Source of the DNA: Methylococcaceae bacterium UBA7658
Lineage (GTDB): Bacteria > Pseudomonadota > Gammaproteobacteria > Methylococcales > Methylomonadaceae
Assembly (NCBI GenBank): GCA_002483425.1
Contig: DLHW01000051.1
Coordinates: 1-32,983 of the forward strand
DNA length: 32,983 nt
Direction: 5' to 3'
Both the position numbers and the translations under genes were made by a program. Positions 25,856-32,983 of the stretch are shown here, piece after piece (position 1 is the stretch's first letter; every line of letters begins with the position of its first letter). The notes beneath the pieces are model-generated. The model was not told the origin of the DNA and searched no databases. It worked only from the letters and a program-made list of their open reading frames with translations.

Positions 25856-27442
25856 ATGAAAAGCTTGAACCAAAAAATCCCGGAACAATCCATTTTTAAC
25901 AGCACTGTCCTTAGATATGTTTGTTTACCATTGGCGATACTCGCACCCTTATCGGCTAGTGCCGACACCGTTACTGATAAACCCTTAATGGAACAAGGCA
26001 TTCAAATCGGCGATTTGGCGCCTGGTAAAGCTGTCATTTGGAGCCGCACCGACCGTCCGGGGCGAATGTTTGTCGAATATGCGTTTAATGGACGCTTCGA
26101 TAACGCCCGCTTGGTGCGCGGACCGTTTGCACTCGAAACCAGCGACTTTACCGCCCGGCAAGATTTAACCGGCCTGCCTGAAGGCCGGGATATTTTTGTT
26201 AAAGTCTGGTTTGAAGATCTAACCAACGCTAAAACTAAAAGCGAGCCGGTCTTAGGCCGTTTTCATACCATTGGAGTGCACGACGATATCCGTTTTGTTT
26301 GGGGCGGCGATACCGCCGGTCAAGGCTGGGGAATTAACGAAGCCTTTGGCGGCATGAAAATTTATGAAACCATGCGCCAAGTCCAGCCACAGTTTTTTAT
26401 TCAAAGCGGCGATAATGTTTATTCCGACGGGCCTATACCGGAAAGTAAACCCGCTGAAAACGGGCAACTATGGAATAACATCGTTACCCCGGAAGTGAAC
26501 AAGGTGGCGGAAACTTTAAACGAATTCCGGGGCCGTTATAAGTACAATTTGTTAGACGATAACGTCCGCCGCTTTAACGCCGAAGTCCCTCAAATCTGGC
26601 AGTGGGACGACCACGAAGCCGTCAACAATTGGTCGGACGCCAAAGACTTAAGCGGCGATACCCGTTATACTTTAAAAGACATCCCTACCCTCATCGCGCA
26701 CGCGACGAAGGCTTTCCATGAATACGCGCCGTTACGTCCTCATACTGCCGAAGAATCCGAACGAATATACCGCAAGATCTCGTACGGAAAAATGCTGGAT
26801 GTTTTCGTCCTCGATATGCGCAGTTACCGGGGACCTAACACTAATAACTTGCAAACCGCCGAAAGTTTCGAAACCGCATTTTTAGGCGAAACTCAATTAA
26901 GTTGGCTGAAGGACCAATTGCGTACCTCCAAAGCCACATGGAAAGTCATTTCTGCCGACATGCCTATCGGTCTGAATATCGGCGACGGTAGCGATACGAC
27001 CGGTAAACCCTTATGGGAAGCGGTCGCGAACGGCGACAACGGACCGGCGGCGGGCCGCGAGCTGGAAGTCGCGCGTTTGTTACGTTTTATCAAACGCGAG
27101 AGCATTAAAAACATCCTTTGGTTAACCGCCGATGTGCACTACGCCGCCGCTCATTACTACGATCCGAAAAAAGCTGCAACGAAAGACTTTTCGCCATTCT
27201 GGGAATTCGTCGCCGGACCGCTGAATGCCGGTTCATTCGGACCGAATACGGCGGACGGCACCTTCGGACCCCAAGTCATGTTTGTCAAAGCGCCGCCTGC
27301 AGGTCAAGCGAATTTATCGCCTTACGCAGGTTTACAGTTCTTCGGCGAAGTCAACATCGATAAAAAAACGAAAGACCTGACGGTCGATTTGAAAGATATC
27401 GAGGGGACGTCCTTGTTCAGTAAAACGTTACCCGCTGAATAA
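25856..27442 (+). CDS. phoD: PhoD-type alkaline phosphatase/phosphodiesterase
   Basis: A 528-residue PhoD-family metallophosphatase. An N-terminal Sec-type signal (hydrophobic 21-36, ending SASA; no twin arginine) is followed by the PhoD N-terminal Fn3-like domain (about 45-138) and the metallophosphatase domain with the family's metal-binding blocks: WGGDT (149-153), QSGDNVYSDG (183-192), WQWDDHEAVNNW (248-259), LDMRSYRG (319-326) and LTADVHY (423-429). PhoD hydrolyses phosphomono- and diesters using Ca and Fe. AGGAG (25844-25848) lies 7 bases before the ATG. Its Pho box and -10 are the best formed in the window. GlpQ follows after 43 bases, so the two are probably one transcript acting on phospholipid-derived diesters. 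Confidence 0.88.
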   Translation: MKSLNQKIPEQSIFNSTVLRYVCLPLAILAPLSASADTVTDKPLMEQGIQIGDLAPGKAVIWSRTDRPGRMFVEYAFNGRFDNARLVRGPFALETSDFTARQDLTGLPEGRDIFVKVWFEDLTNAKTKSEPVLGRFHTIGVHDDIRFVWGGDTAGQGWGINEAFGGMKIYETMRQVQPQFFIQSGDNVYSDGPIPESKPAENGQLWNNIVTPEVNKVAETLNEFRGRYKYNLLDDNVRRFNAEVPQIWQWDDHEAVNNWSDAKDLSGDTRYTLKDIPTLIAHATKAFHEYAPLRPHTAEESERIYRKISYGKMLDVFVLDMRSYRGPNTNNLQTAESFETAFLGETQLSWLKDQLRTSKATWKVISADMPIGLNIGDGSDTTGKPLWEAVANGDNGPAAGRELEVARLLRFIKRESIKNILWLTADVHYAAAHYYDPKKAATKDFSPFWEFVAGPLNAGSFGPNTADGTFGPQVMFVKAPPAGQANLSPYAGLQFFGEVNIDKKTKDLTVDLKDIEGTSLFSKTLPAE

Positions 27443-27485
27443 GAATGCAGGAACACGTTTTATTATATTTATTACGAGGCTAATT

Positions 27486-28642
27486 ATGAAAAATCAACCC
27501 TTATCCGCCTTTCTGATCATAGCCAGTTTTTTTGCGTTGAGCGCAATGAACAATCATTCTCATGCCAATACGCATAACGCCGCTCTTGCACCGATTGTTA
27601 TCGGCCATCGCGGAGCCTCGGGTTACCGCCCCGAACACACGTTAGCGAGTTATGATTTGGCAATTGAAATGGGCGCCGATTTTGTCGAACCCGATCTCGT
27701 GCTTACTAAAGACGGACGGATGATCGCCCGTCACGAACCCATGCTGGGCAGCACAACCGATGTTGCCGACCATCCCGAATTTGCCGCCCGTAAAACCACC
27801 CGTCAGGTCGACGGCTTTCCGGTAATGGACTGGTTCGCTAGCGATTTTACCCTGGCGGAAATCAAAACCTTGCGCGCCAAGGAACGCTTACCGGCTTTGC
27901 ATCCGGGCAATACGGCCTACGACGGCCAGTTCGAAATACCGGCATTGGAAGAAGTCATTGCTTTGACCAAGTCGAAAGCTAAAGTCATGAATCGAACAAT
28001 CGGTATTTATCCTGAAATCAAACACTCGACATTTCATGAGACTTTATCCGGAAAACACGTTTTCGAAGATAAACTGGTGAAAACCATGCACCGTACTTAC
28101 GGCAATAACGAATGCGCGCCGGTGTTTATTCAATCATTCGAAGTCGGCAACTTACGCTACTTAAGTAAAAAACCCGCATTAAACTGGTGCAGCTTATCGA
28201 TGCCGACGACGTAAACCCGGACGGTTCTTTGTCGTTAGTACCGCCATCAAAACAACCGTACGATTTCGTAGTAGCAGGCATCCCTTTTACCTATGCCGAT
28301 TTATTGACGAATCGCGGCTTAGATTTTGTTAAATCTTATGCCGACGGCATCGACCGTAACGGCGACGGCAAACTCACTATCAACGACCGCAGAGTCGAAG
28401 GCAGTACCGGCGTTATCGAGAACGCGCATCGTAAAGGTTTATTGGTGCATACCTGGACCTTCCGCAATGACGCCAGCGGCTACGGCTTCAACGATCCGAA
28501 AGCCGAAATGACCTTTTACTTCAATCTGGGTCTCGACGGTTTGTTTACCGATTTCCCTGATACGGGTGTCGCGGCGCGTGCCGAGTCGACTGTAATCGTT
28601 AAGGAAAAAAACGACTTGAAATCATGTCGTAAAAACTTCTAA
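27486..28642 (+). pseudogene. glpQ: Glycerophosphodiester phosphodiesterase (GlpQ type), frameshifted
   Basis: Two reading frames together encode a periplasmic GDPD of about 385 residues. The first (27486-28214) has a signal peptide (about 1-28) and the catalytic motifs HRGASG (41-46), EPD (69-71) and ARHE (81-84). The second frame continues from about 28184 to 28642 with LVQLIDADDVNPDG and LLVHTWTFRND, typical GlpQ blocks. The break is at the AAA of 28181-28183: one more A would read ALKLVQLIDAD in one frame, so a single-base loss in a short A run explains it. It may be a true recent mutation or a sequencing/assembly error; the second half shows no decay. GAGG before the ATG and the short gap to phoD suggest co-transcription. 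An EF-hand-like loop is embedded at 28352-28387. Confidence 0.85.
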
Positions 28643-28946
28643 AACAATGATTGCTTGATATTGCATCATTCAACAAATCATTGAAGGAGTATTTGCCTTG
28701 CCAAGGACGGCGATTTCTCAATTCGCTTTAATTCAATTCTATAGTCCGTTCAGGCCGTATATCCATATTTATTTTGTTCAGCTTTCCACCGTTAAGTGTA
28801 TTATGGTTTCGGCCCTATGATGTCTTAACTTCCGTTCGCCTTGAGCTTGTCGAAAGGCGGTCTGTGCTTCGGCTTGCTCAGCACGAACGGTTTAAACTTT
28901 AAAAGGCCGAATCAATAGTGCCGATTAGCGGCAAATTACGTCTTTG
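28643..28946. other. Intergenic stretch between glpQ and the cytochrome gene
   Basis: This 304-base gap lies between converging genes. It contains the dispersed palindromic repeat at 28832-28890 and, just after glpQ, an imperfect AATGATTGC...GCATCATT hairpin (about 28646-28670) without a T tract. A Shine-Dalgarno-like AAGGAG (28684-28689) precedes a 40-codon TTG frame that I do not accept as a gene. Confidence 0.5.
28832..28890. repeat. REP-like dispersed palindromic repeat
   Basis: The unit begins CCGTTCG and ends CGAACGG. Its two halves are imperfect inverted copies (CCGTTCGCCTTGAGCTTGTC against CCGTTCGTGCTGAGCAAGCC read on the other strand), and each half folds as its own hairpin (GCCTT...AAGGC and GTGCT...AGCAC). 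The TTCGACAAGCTCA-type core is, as I recall, a very common intergenic repeat in proteobacteria. It lies between convergent genes, the usual place for such elements. Confidence 0.75.
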
Positions 28947-29528
28947 CTAATCGGAACTTCGCGCTGAATCCGTTGTTAATTTTTTGTATCCGGTTAGCAT
29001 TGCCCTTGCCAGATTTTCACGGTGAATATAGCTTTCAACGGCAACACCTAAGACATGGAAAACGACCAAAAATAGCGTAAAGTTAGCAAAGAACTCATGG
29101 ATTTCTTCCCAAAGTTTTTCATTACTTGAACCGATAGAAGCCAAAGGCCCTAACGCCTGATCTGCACCATAAACGGCTAATCCGGTCAGAACGGTCATCG
29201 TTAAACTAACCAGCAATAGCACTATCATAGCTGCACCTGCCGGATTATGGCCGATATAACGTGTGGTTTTGAATGCGATCAAATCTTTAACATAGGCTAT
29301 TGACCGGACAGGGCTGCATAAAAAATTGGAAAAACGTGAATATTCGGTGCCGATAAATCCCCAAACCAACCTAAACAAAAGCAATCCTGCTACCGAATAA
29401 CCCGCCCAAACGTGGACTGTCAATAGGTCGTCTTCAGTTAAGTAAGCCACAAAAAATCCGGCAACTAACAGCCAGTGGAAAATTCTTAATGGGAGATCCC
29501 ATACTTTTATCAATTTTTGGTTGTTCAT
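28947..29528 (-). CDS. Cytochrome b561-family membrane protein
   Basis: A 193-residue inner-membrane protein with four predicted helices (about 14-30, 36-58, 98-120, 145-168). Histidines placed for haem ligation include His18 (RIFHW), His39 (TVHVWAGY), His144 (EEIHEFF) and His158 (VVFHVLG), the pattern of the di-haem b-type cytochromes related to the Ni,Fe-hydrogenase b subunit. Its first line, KVWDLPLRIFHWLLVAGF, is the usual opening of this family. It passes electrons between quinones and a periplasmic or soluble partner, often a cytochrome c, but no partner gene is adjacent. The Shine-Dalgarno is weak (AGGA about 13 bases before the ATG). No Pho box was found; it appears outside the phosphate island. 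Confidence 0.85.
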   Translation of the reverse strand: MNNQKLIKVWDLPLRIFHWLLVAGFFVAYLTEDDLLTVHVWAGYSVAGLLLFRLVWGFIGTEYSRFSNFLCSPVRSIAYVKDLIAFKTTRYIGHNPAGAAMIVLLLVSLTMTVLTGLAVYGADQALGPLASIGSSNEKLWEEIHEFFANFTLFLVVFHVLGVAVESYIHRENLARAMLTGYKKLTTDSARSSD

Positions 29529-29870
29529 GTTTTATTTTGATCCTGTTTATATGATTGAATCGTGAATGGAAAAAATGAGTAGAGACTCAATTTCGTAAAA
29601 TAAAAAATCATTCACCCGTGGCTGTGCATCCGGATTATGAAATCGATCCTTAACAAAATTACAGACAATTCGTTGAGATTCTTTGTTAACACAAAAAACA
29701 AAACGATCCAGGCGCTGTTCGCTTTATCCTAATGCTATATTTAGTATCTGAGTGTCACAGAAGAATACTACGGCAGTTAACGATATTGCCGTGCTTATTG
29801 AGTCACTTTTTTAAGCCGAAACAGTAAACTCTGTTCCGGCTCGTATCGATATGGGTGAATTTTTCGTAGG
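29529..29870. other. Intergenic stretch upstream of the cytochrome gene
   Basis: This 342-base region has no ORF with a credible start. It holds two hairpins downstream of the propeller gene (29770-29792, arms ACGGCA/TGCCGT; and 29814-29841, see separate entry) and a TATAAA-like -10 for the cytochrome gene (29546-29551, minus strand) without a good -35. I see no Pho-box pattern. Confidence 0.5.
29814..29841 (-). terminator. Hairpin after the Asp-box propeller gene
   Basis: An 11-base-pair stem with one G-U pair, arms AGCCGGAACAG and CTGTTTCGGCT on the minus strand, loop of 6 bases, starts 30 bases after the stop codon. The sequence after it is TTAAAAAAG rather than a T tract, so intrinsic termination is only possible. 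Confidence 0.45.
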
Positions 29871-31310
29871 TTACGGTGTTACGGCGCCTGCTGACATGCC
29901 TAAAAGGTTATCAACGGTGTCCCAGCGTAACCACGCCGCAACGGTTTGAGCATTGCCGCCCGGAATATTGCCAGCAATGGATACGGGTCCTGTAGCATTA
30001 TTTCCGGCGAGGTTTTTCTTCACCCATGCTGCTGTGCCAGTACCGATGCCCGTACCGGAAGCTACAAAATAACGATCCCAATTGACCCCGGCAGAATCCC
30101 AACTGATGGCATAAAGCCCGTTTTCGCTGCCGACTGCCCGCGGGTTGCTTCCAATGCCGAAACTAACCAAATTACCCCAGGTCGTTGCGCCGTCTGCTGT
30201 CACTGTGGCGCGTACGTTTCCGGTATTCATATCGTTACCATAAACAATGGCATGTCCGGCACTTGAGCCTCTCACTATTAAAGAGCTGCCCAAAATATCG
30301 AATTTGGCGATATGCTTAGGCGTCGTCCAAGTTGATGTCGGTGTCGAAGTCGATAAAAATGCGCCGAGATAGCGTGTCCGATATACGAAATAGGCCTTAC
30401 CGCCTGCGTCGAAACCGGCGCTAGCGGAATATATCTGTCCCTTACCCGCCGTTGAAACGGTTTGCGGCGCTCCCCAATGTCCTTGGGAATCCCGTCGGAA
30501 GCTAGTATATCCAAAATTAAGCAAGGCTTGACCGTCACTATTGACGAACAGCTTTGCACTGCCGTAAATGCCTACAGTATTACTGAGTTGTAACGGCGTG
30601 CTCCACAACCCTGTCGAACTGTCCTTTACCAATGTTTGAACGCCATAGCCTGTTTTCGAAAGCGGGGTTGTAGAGGGTGGATTGACCATCGCGACGATGA
30701 TATTACCATTGCCGTCAACGCCGATGCTGGGACCTACTTCAGCATATACGCCGGAAAGCAAGGTATATCCTGCACCTCCGGGCAACTGTTCAGCGGCAGA
30801 CCAATTTTGTCCGGAATCGGCGCTATGCGAACTTGCCGAATAAATTGTTGGCGTTGCAAAAGAATTCCAAAATACGGTCACTGTACCCGACGGCGCCACC
30901 ACTGCCCCGGCATTGGCGGCATCTGGAACGCTCGTGCCGTCGGTAAATGCATAAGGCGCCGAGCAAATTGGCGTTATCTGTGCCGATGGTGGCGTACAAA
31001 CTGAAGCATACACTTGCCATCTGCCGTATAAATGCGTGGTATCGCCACTTCCCGGGATGGATTGATCCCAAACAACCACCGATGTACCTGTATTATTGAC
31101 GGCAGAACGAATATTAGATATTTGGCTTGATGTTGTAAGTCTTGACATGACTTGTTCTGGAATCCAGCTTGCGGCAGCAGCGAACACTAGCTGACTTGCC
31201 GGACTTAATACTGTAAACAATGCGATGGCTAATTTGACTGAGCTTGTCTGCCTTCTTTTAGGCGCTGAATTTAATTTTGGTAGCGAGTTTCTAACGGTTG
31301 GTTTTAACAT
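29871..31310 (-). CDS. Exported BNR/Asp-box beta-propeller (sialidase-like fold)
   Basis: An exported protein of 479 residues if started at 31310, where AAGGAG stands 10 bases upstream; an in-frame ATG at 31346 would add 12 residues but has a poorer ribosome site. A basic N-region is followed by a hydrophobic signal core (VKLAIALFTVLSPASQLVFAAAA). The mature part has repeated propeller blades with Asp-box-type motifs (SADSGQNW; TADGATTW), as in BNR repeat and exo-alpha-sialidase-fold proteins. I do not see the arginine triad or FRIP motif of true sialidases, so enzymatic activity is doubtful. It stands alone between the cytochrome and histidine kinase genes, with no Pho box. Confidence 0.7.
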   Translation of the reverse strand: MLKPTVRNSLPKLNSAPKRRQTSSVKLAIALFTVLSPASQLVFAAAASWIPEQVMSRLTTSSQISNIRSAVNNTGTSVVVWDQSIPGSGDTTHLYGRWQVYASVCTPPSAQITPICSAPYAFTDGTSVPDAANAGAVVAPSGTVTVFWNSFATPTIYSASSHSADSGQNWSAAEQLPGGAGYTLLSGVYAEVGPSIGVDGNGNIIVAMVNPPSTTPLSKTGYGVQTLVKDSSTGLWSTPLQLSNTVGIYGSAKLFVNSDGQALLNFGYTSFRRDSQGHWGAPQTVSTAGKGQIYSASAGFDAGGKAYFVYRTRYLGAFLSTSTPTSTWTTPKHIAKFDILGSSLIVRGSSAGHAIVYGNDMNTGNVRATVTADGATTWGNLVSFGIGSNPRAVGSENGLYAISWDSAGVNWDRYFVASGTGIGTGTAAWVKKNLAGNNATGPVSIAGNIPGGNAQTVAAWLRWDTVDNLLGMSAGAVTP

Positions 31311-31396
31311 AAACCTGATTCTCCTTCGGTTAACGGAATAAGTCATCCCTACATAAGAGATTCACTTTTCTTACTTTTATACTCCCGAAAGATAAA

Positions 31397-32722
31397 TTAA
31401 AACTTAAAAGTAACCGTTATCTCTAGCCCCCCTAAAGCTAAGGATTTTTTCAACGTCATCTGGCCGTCGTAAAATGCAACAATGTCATGGGCTATGGCCA
31501 AACCGAGTCCATGCCCTGGTTGTGCTTCATCCAATCTCAGGCCGCGTTGTGTTAACGTTACGATTTGTTCCTCGGGCACACCGGGACCGTCATCGGCTAC
31601 TTTAATCGCCAAAGCATAGTTATTGCCGCCAGAAACCTCAATGCGTACGGTGTGGGTTGCCCACTTACAAGCGTTATCGGCTAAATTACCGAGCAGTTCA
31701 AGCATATCTTCACGGTCGTAACTGAATAATCTGTCCGGAGCTGAAAACTCTATAGACAACTGCTTGTCCGCATAGATTTTTTGCAGTAGCCCCGTCATTG
31801 CCATTAATTCAAGGTGCGGATTGAAAGTGCTTCCCGCTTGAATATTTCCAGATAACCTTGCCCGCTTGAGTTCTCTCTCAATACGTTGATGGATTGCATC
31901 CGTTTGCTCATACAATTCCCGCTGGATTTCGGGTTGATTTGCCAATATTGGATCATTCGGCATTCGATACAAAACGGCTAAAGGTGTTTTCAACGCGTGG
32001 GCAAGATTGCCGATAGCAGTACGAGACTGGAGTAGCCTTCGTTCGACTAAAACCAGTAGGCGGTTGATTTCATTGATTAGCGGTTCAATCTCAATGAACG
32101 GACAAGTTTCAATTTGCGGTTTCTGCCCCTTAGCAACGGCTTCAAGCTGCCTTCGCGCTTCATTCAATGGCTGCAATGAGCGTCTGACATCGTAACTTTG
32201 CAAATAGATCGCTACCAACAAAACCAGCACGGTACACATTAAATAACTGAGCCTGAATACAAGAATTTTGCGAGTAATATCGGTTAAATCTTCAGCGACT
32301 AAAAGATTGACCGCTTTACCTTGTACAACAAATGCTCTTTGCAACACCAATAAAGGCTGCTTATTTGGGCCTTGAATATGATAATGAATTTTTTTTCCAG
32401 CCTTTAATTCCGGAATATCAAGCTTAAATCCAGACAATGAAATCGAAGCTCTACGTTGTCCATCGTATTGAAGTACAAAATAATGTCCGGAATAGGGTTG
32501 ACTATAGATCAAACCGACACTTTCGGTGTTAAGATTGATTATATCGTTCGAACTGATCGATAAGTGAGCGAATAAAGAATCGCCATCATGTTCCAGCCGG
32601 GTTTCCATTTGGGTTTCAGCAACATAACGAATCACCCAGTCTGCCAGCAACCAATGTAATGCGAAGATAGTTATCAGGATTAAGGCAAGACCGCGATTTA
32701 ATCGGGCCTGTAATGAGTTCAA
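31397..32722 (-). CDS. Membrane sensor histidine kinase, PhoQ-like
   Basis: A 441-residue two-component sensor. TM1 (about 12-34), a periplasmic sensor domain (about 35-154), TM2 (about 155-174) and a HAMP linker (about 175-228) precede the kinase core: H-box AIGNLAHALKTPLAVL with the phospho-acceptor His242, N-box LLGNLADNACKWA (Asn350), G1 DDGPGV (377-382) and G2 GHGLGL (403-408). The AHALKTPLAVL form of the H-box is that of the PhoQ/RstB-type group rather than PhoR. The periplasmic part is not acidic enough to claim Mg sensing. The start is TTG at 32722, overlapping the stop of the response regulator by 4 bases, so the two are translationally coupled. The target genes are not evident from this window. 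Confidence 0.88.
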   Translation of the reverse strand: MNSLQARLNRGLALILITIFALHWLLADWVIRYVAETQMETRLEHDGDSLFAHLSISSNDIINLNTESVGLIYSQPYSGHYFVLQYDGQRRASISLSGFKLDIPELKAGKKIHYHIQGPNKQPLLVLQRAFVVQGKAVNLLVAEDLTDITRKILVFRLSYLMCTVLVLLVAIYLQSYDVRRSLQPLNEARRQLEAVAKGQKPQIETCPFIEIEPLINEINRLLVLVERRLLQSRTAIGNLAHALKTPLAVLYRMPNDPILANQPEIQRELYEQTDAIHQRIERELKRARLSGNIQAGSTFNPHLELMAMTGLLQKIYADKQLSIEFSAPDRLFSYDREDMLELLGNLADNACKWATHTVRIEVSGGNNYALAIKVADDGPGVPEEQIVTLTQRGLRLDEAQPGHGLGLAIAHDIVAFYDGQMTLKKSLALGGLEITVTFKF

Positions 32723-32983
32723 AACATCTCACCGAATATATAGCCTTGCCCTCGCCGCGTATGAATCAGGTTTTTACCCAGCTTTTGACGCAGGCGGTTG
32801 ATATACACTTCTATGGTATTACTGTCCGGATCATTATCTGATTCGTAGACATGCTCGCAAATATGCGTTTTCGACAACAGTTTGCCTTTGTGTAACATAA
32901 AGCAACGTAACAAGCGGAATTCGGTGGCTGTCAGTTCTTCATTACGAAGACCGTCAATCGTTACCATCTGCCGCTCTTCATCA
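32719..32983 (-). CDS. OmpR/PhoB-family response regulator, C-terminal part (cut by window edge)
   Basis: The visible 87 residues are the winged-helix effector domain of an OmpR-family regulator: LTATEFRLLRCFMLHKGKLLSK, then HVYESDNDPDSNTIEVYINRLRQKLG (recognition helix region) and the wing IHTRRGQGYIFG. The frame stays open to the end of the window, so the receiver domain lies beyond it. An internal ATG at 32967 is not the true start, as DEERQ in the same frame precedes it. It partners the overlapping histidine kinase gene and resembles PhoP/QseB-type regulators. Confidence 0.9.
   Translation of the reverse strand, partial: DEERQMVTIDGLRNEELTATEFRLLRCFMLHKGKLLSKTHICEHVYESDNDPDSNTIEVYINRLRQKLGKNLIHTRRGQGYIFGEMF

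Noticed and set aside
28698..28820. A 40-codon TTG frame after AAGGAG at 28684-28689.
   Set aside because: The ribosome site is good, but the product has no signal, helix or recognisable pattern, starts with TTG, and has no promoter of its own; too weak to call.
31397..32983. The two-component pair read as PhoR/PhoB controlling the island.
   Set aside because: The kinase H-box and domain layout fit PhoQ-type sensors, with no PAS domain as in PhoR, and no Pho box or pst/phoU gene lies beside it.

Overview
The window reads as chromosomal DNA of a Gram-negative gammaproteobacterium of moderate GC content. Outer-membrane barrel proteins, a TonB/ExbB/ExbD set, two-partner secretion and Sec-exported periplasmic enzymes all point that way. 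The style of the proteins would fit a methanotroph of the Methylococcales, but nothing here proves the genus. I see no rRNA, tRNA, CRISPR array, transposase or phage gene.

Layout. Position 1-6.8 kb (minus strand): a CorA-type transporter gene lies downstream of a tight operon for an ExbB fusion protein, ExbD, a TonB-like protein, a porin and a small coiled-coil protein. Position 7.0-19.1 kb (minus): a two-partner secretion pair, TpsB and a 3450-residue TpsA exoprotein. Position 19.3-24.0 kb: a PstS-like, cysteine-rich periplasmic binding protein, a ribbon-helix-helix protein (plus strand), a 45-residue membrane protein and a secreted beta-propeller. Position 24.1-28.6 kb: a PhoX-like phosphatase (minus) diverging from PhoD and a glycerophosphodiester phosphodiesterase (plus), the last broken by a one-base frameshift. 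Position 28.9-33.0 kb (minus): a b561-type cytochrome, a BNR/Asp-box propeller, and a PhoQ-like histidine kinase with the C-terminal end of its response regulator, which is cut by the window edge.

Main result. Each transcription unit from 6.8 to 28.6 kb has upstream a candidate Pho box: 7-base units resembling CTGTCAT or CTGTAAC, repeated every 11 bases. I found eight, several with three or four phased units and a plausible -10 about 10 bases downstream. Together with PhoX, PhoD, GlpQ and a PstS-like protein, this makes the region a phosphate-starvation island. Within it, the TPS pair, a dedicated ExbB/ExbD/TonB set, a porin, a propeller and a small membrane protein have no textbook role in phosphate uptake. 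The closest parallel I recall is the phosphate-regulated pdtA/pdtB - exbB2/exbD2 locus of Pseudomonas aeruginosa. I infer an envelope-spanning phosphate-scavenging surface system; its mechanism is not readable from sequence alone.
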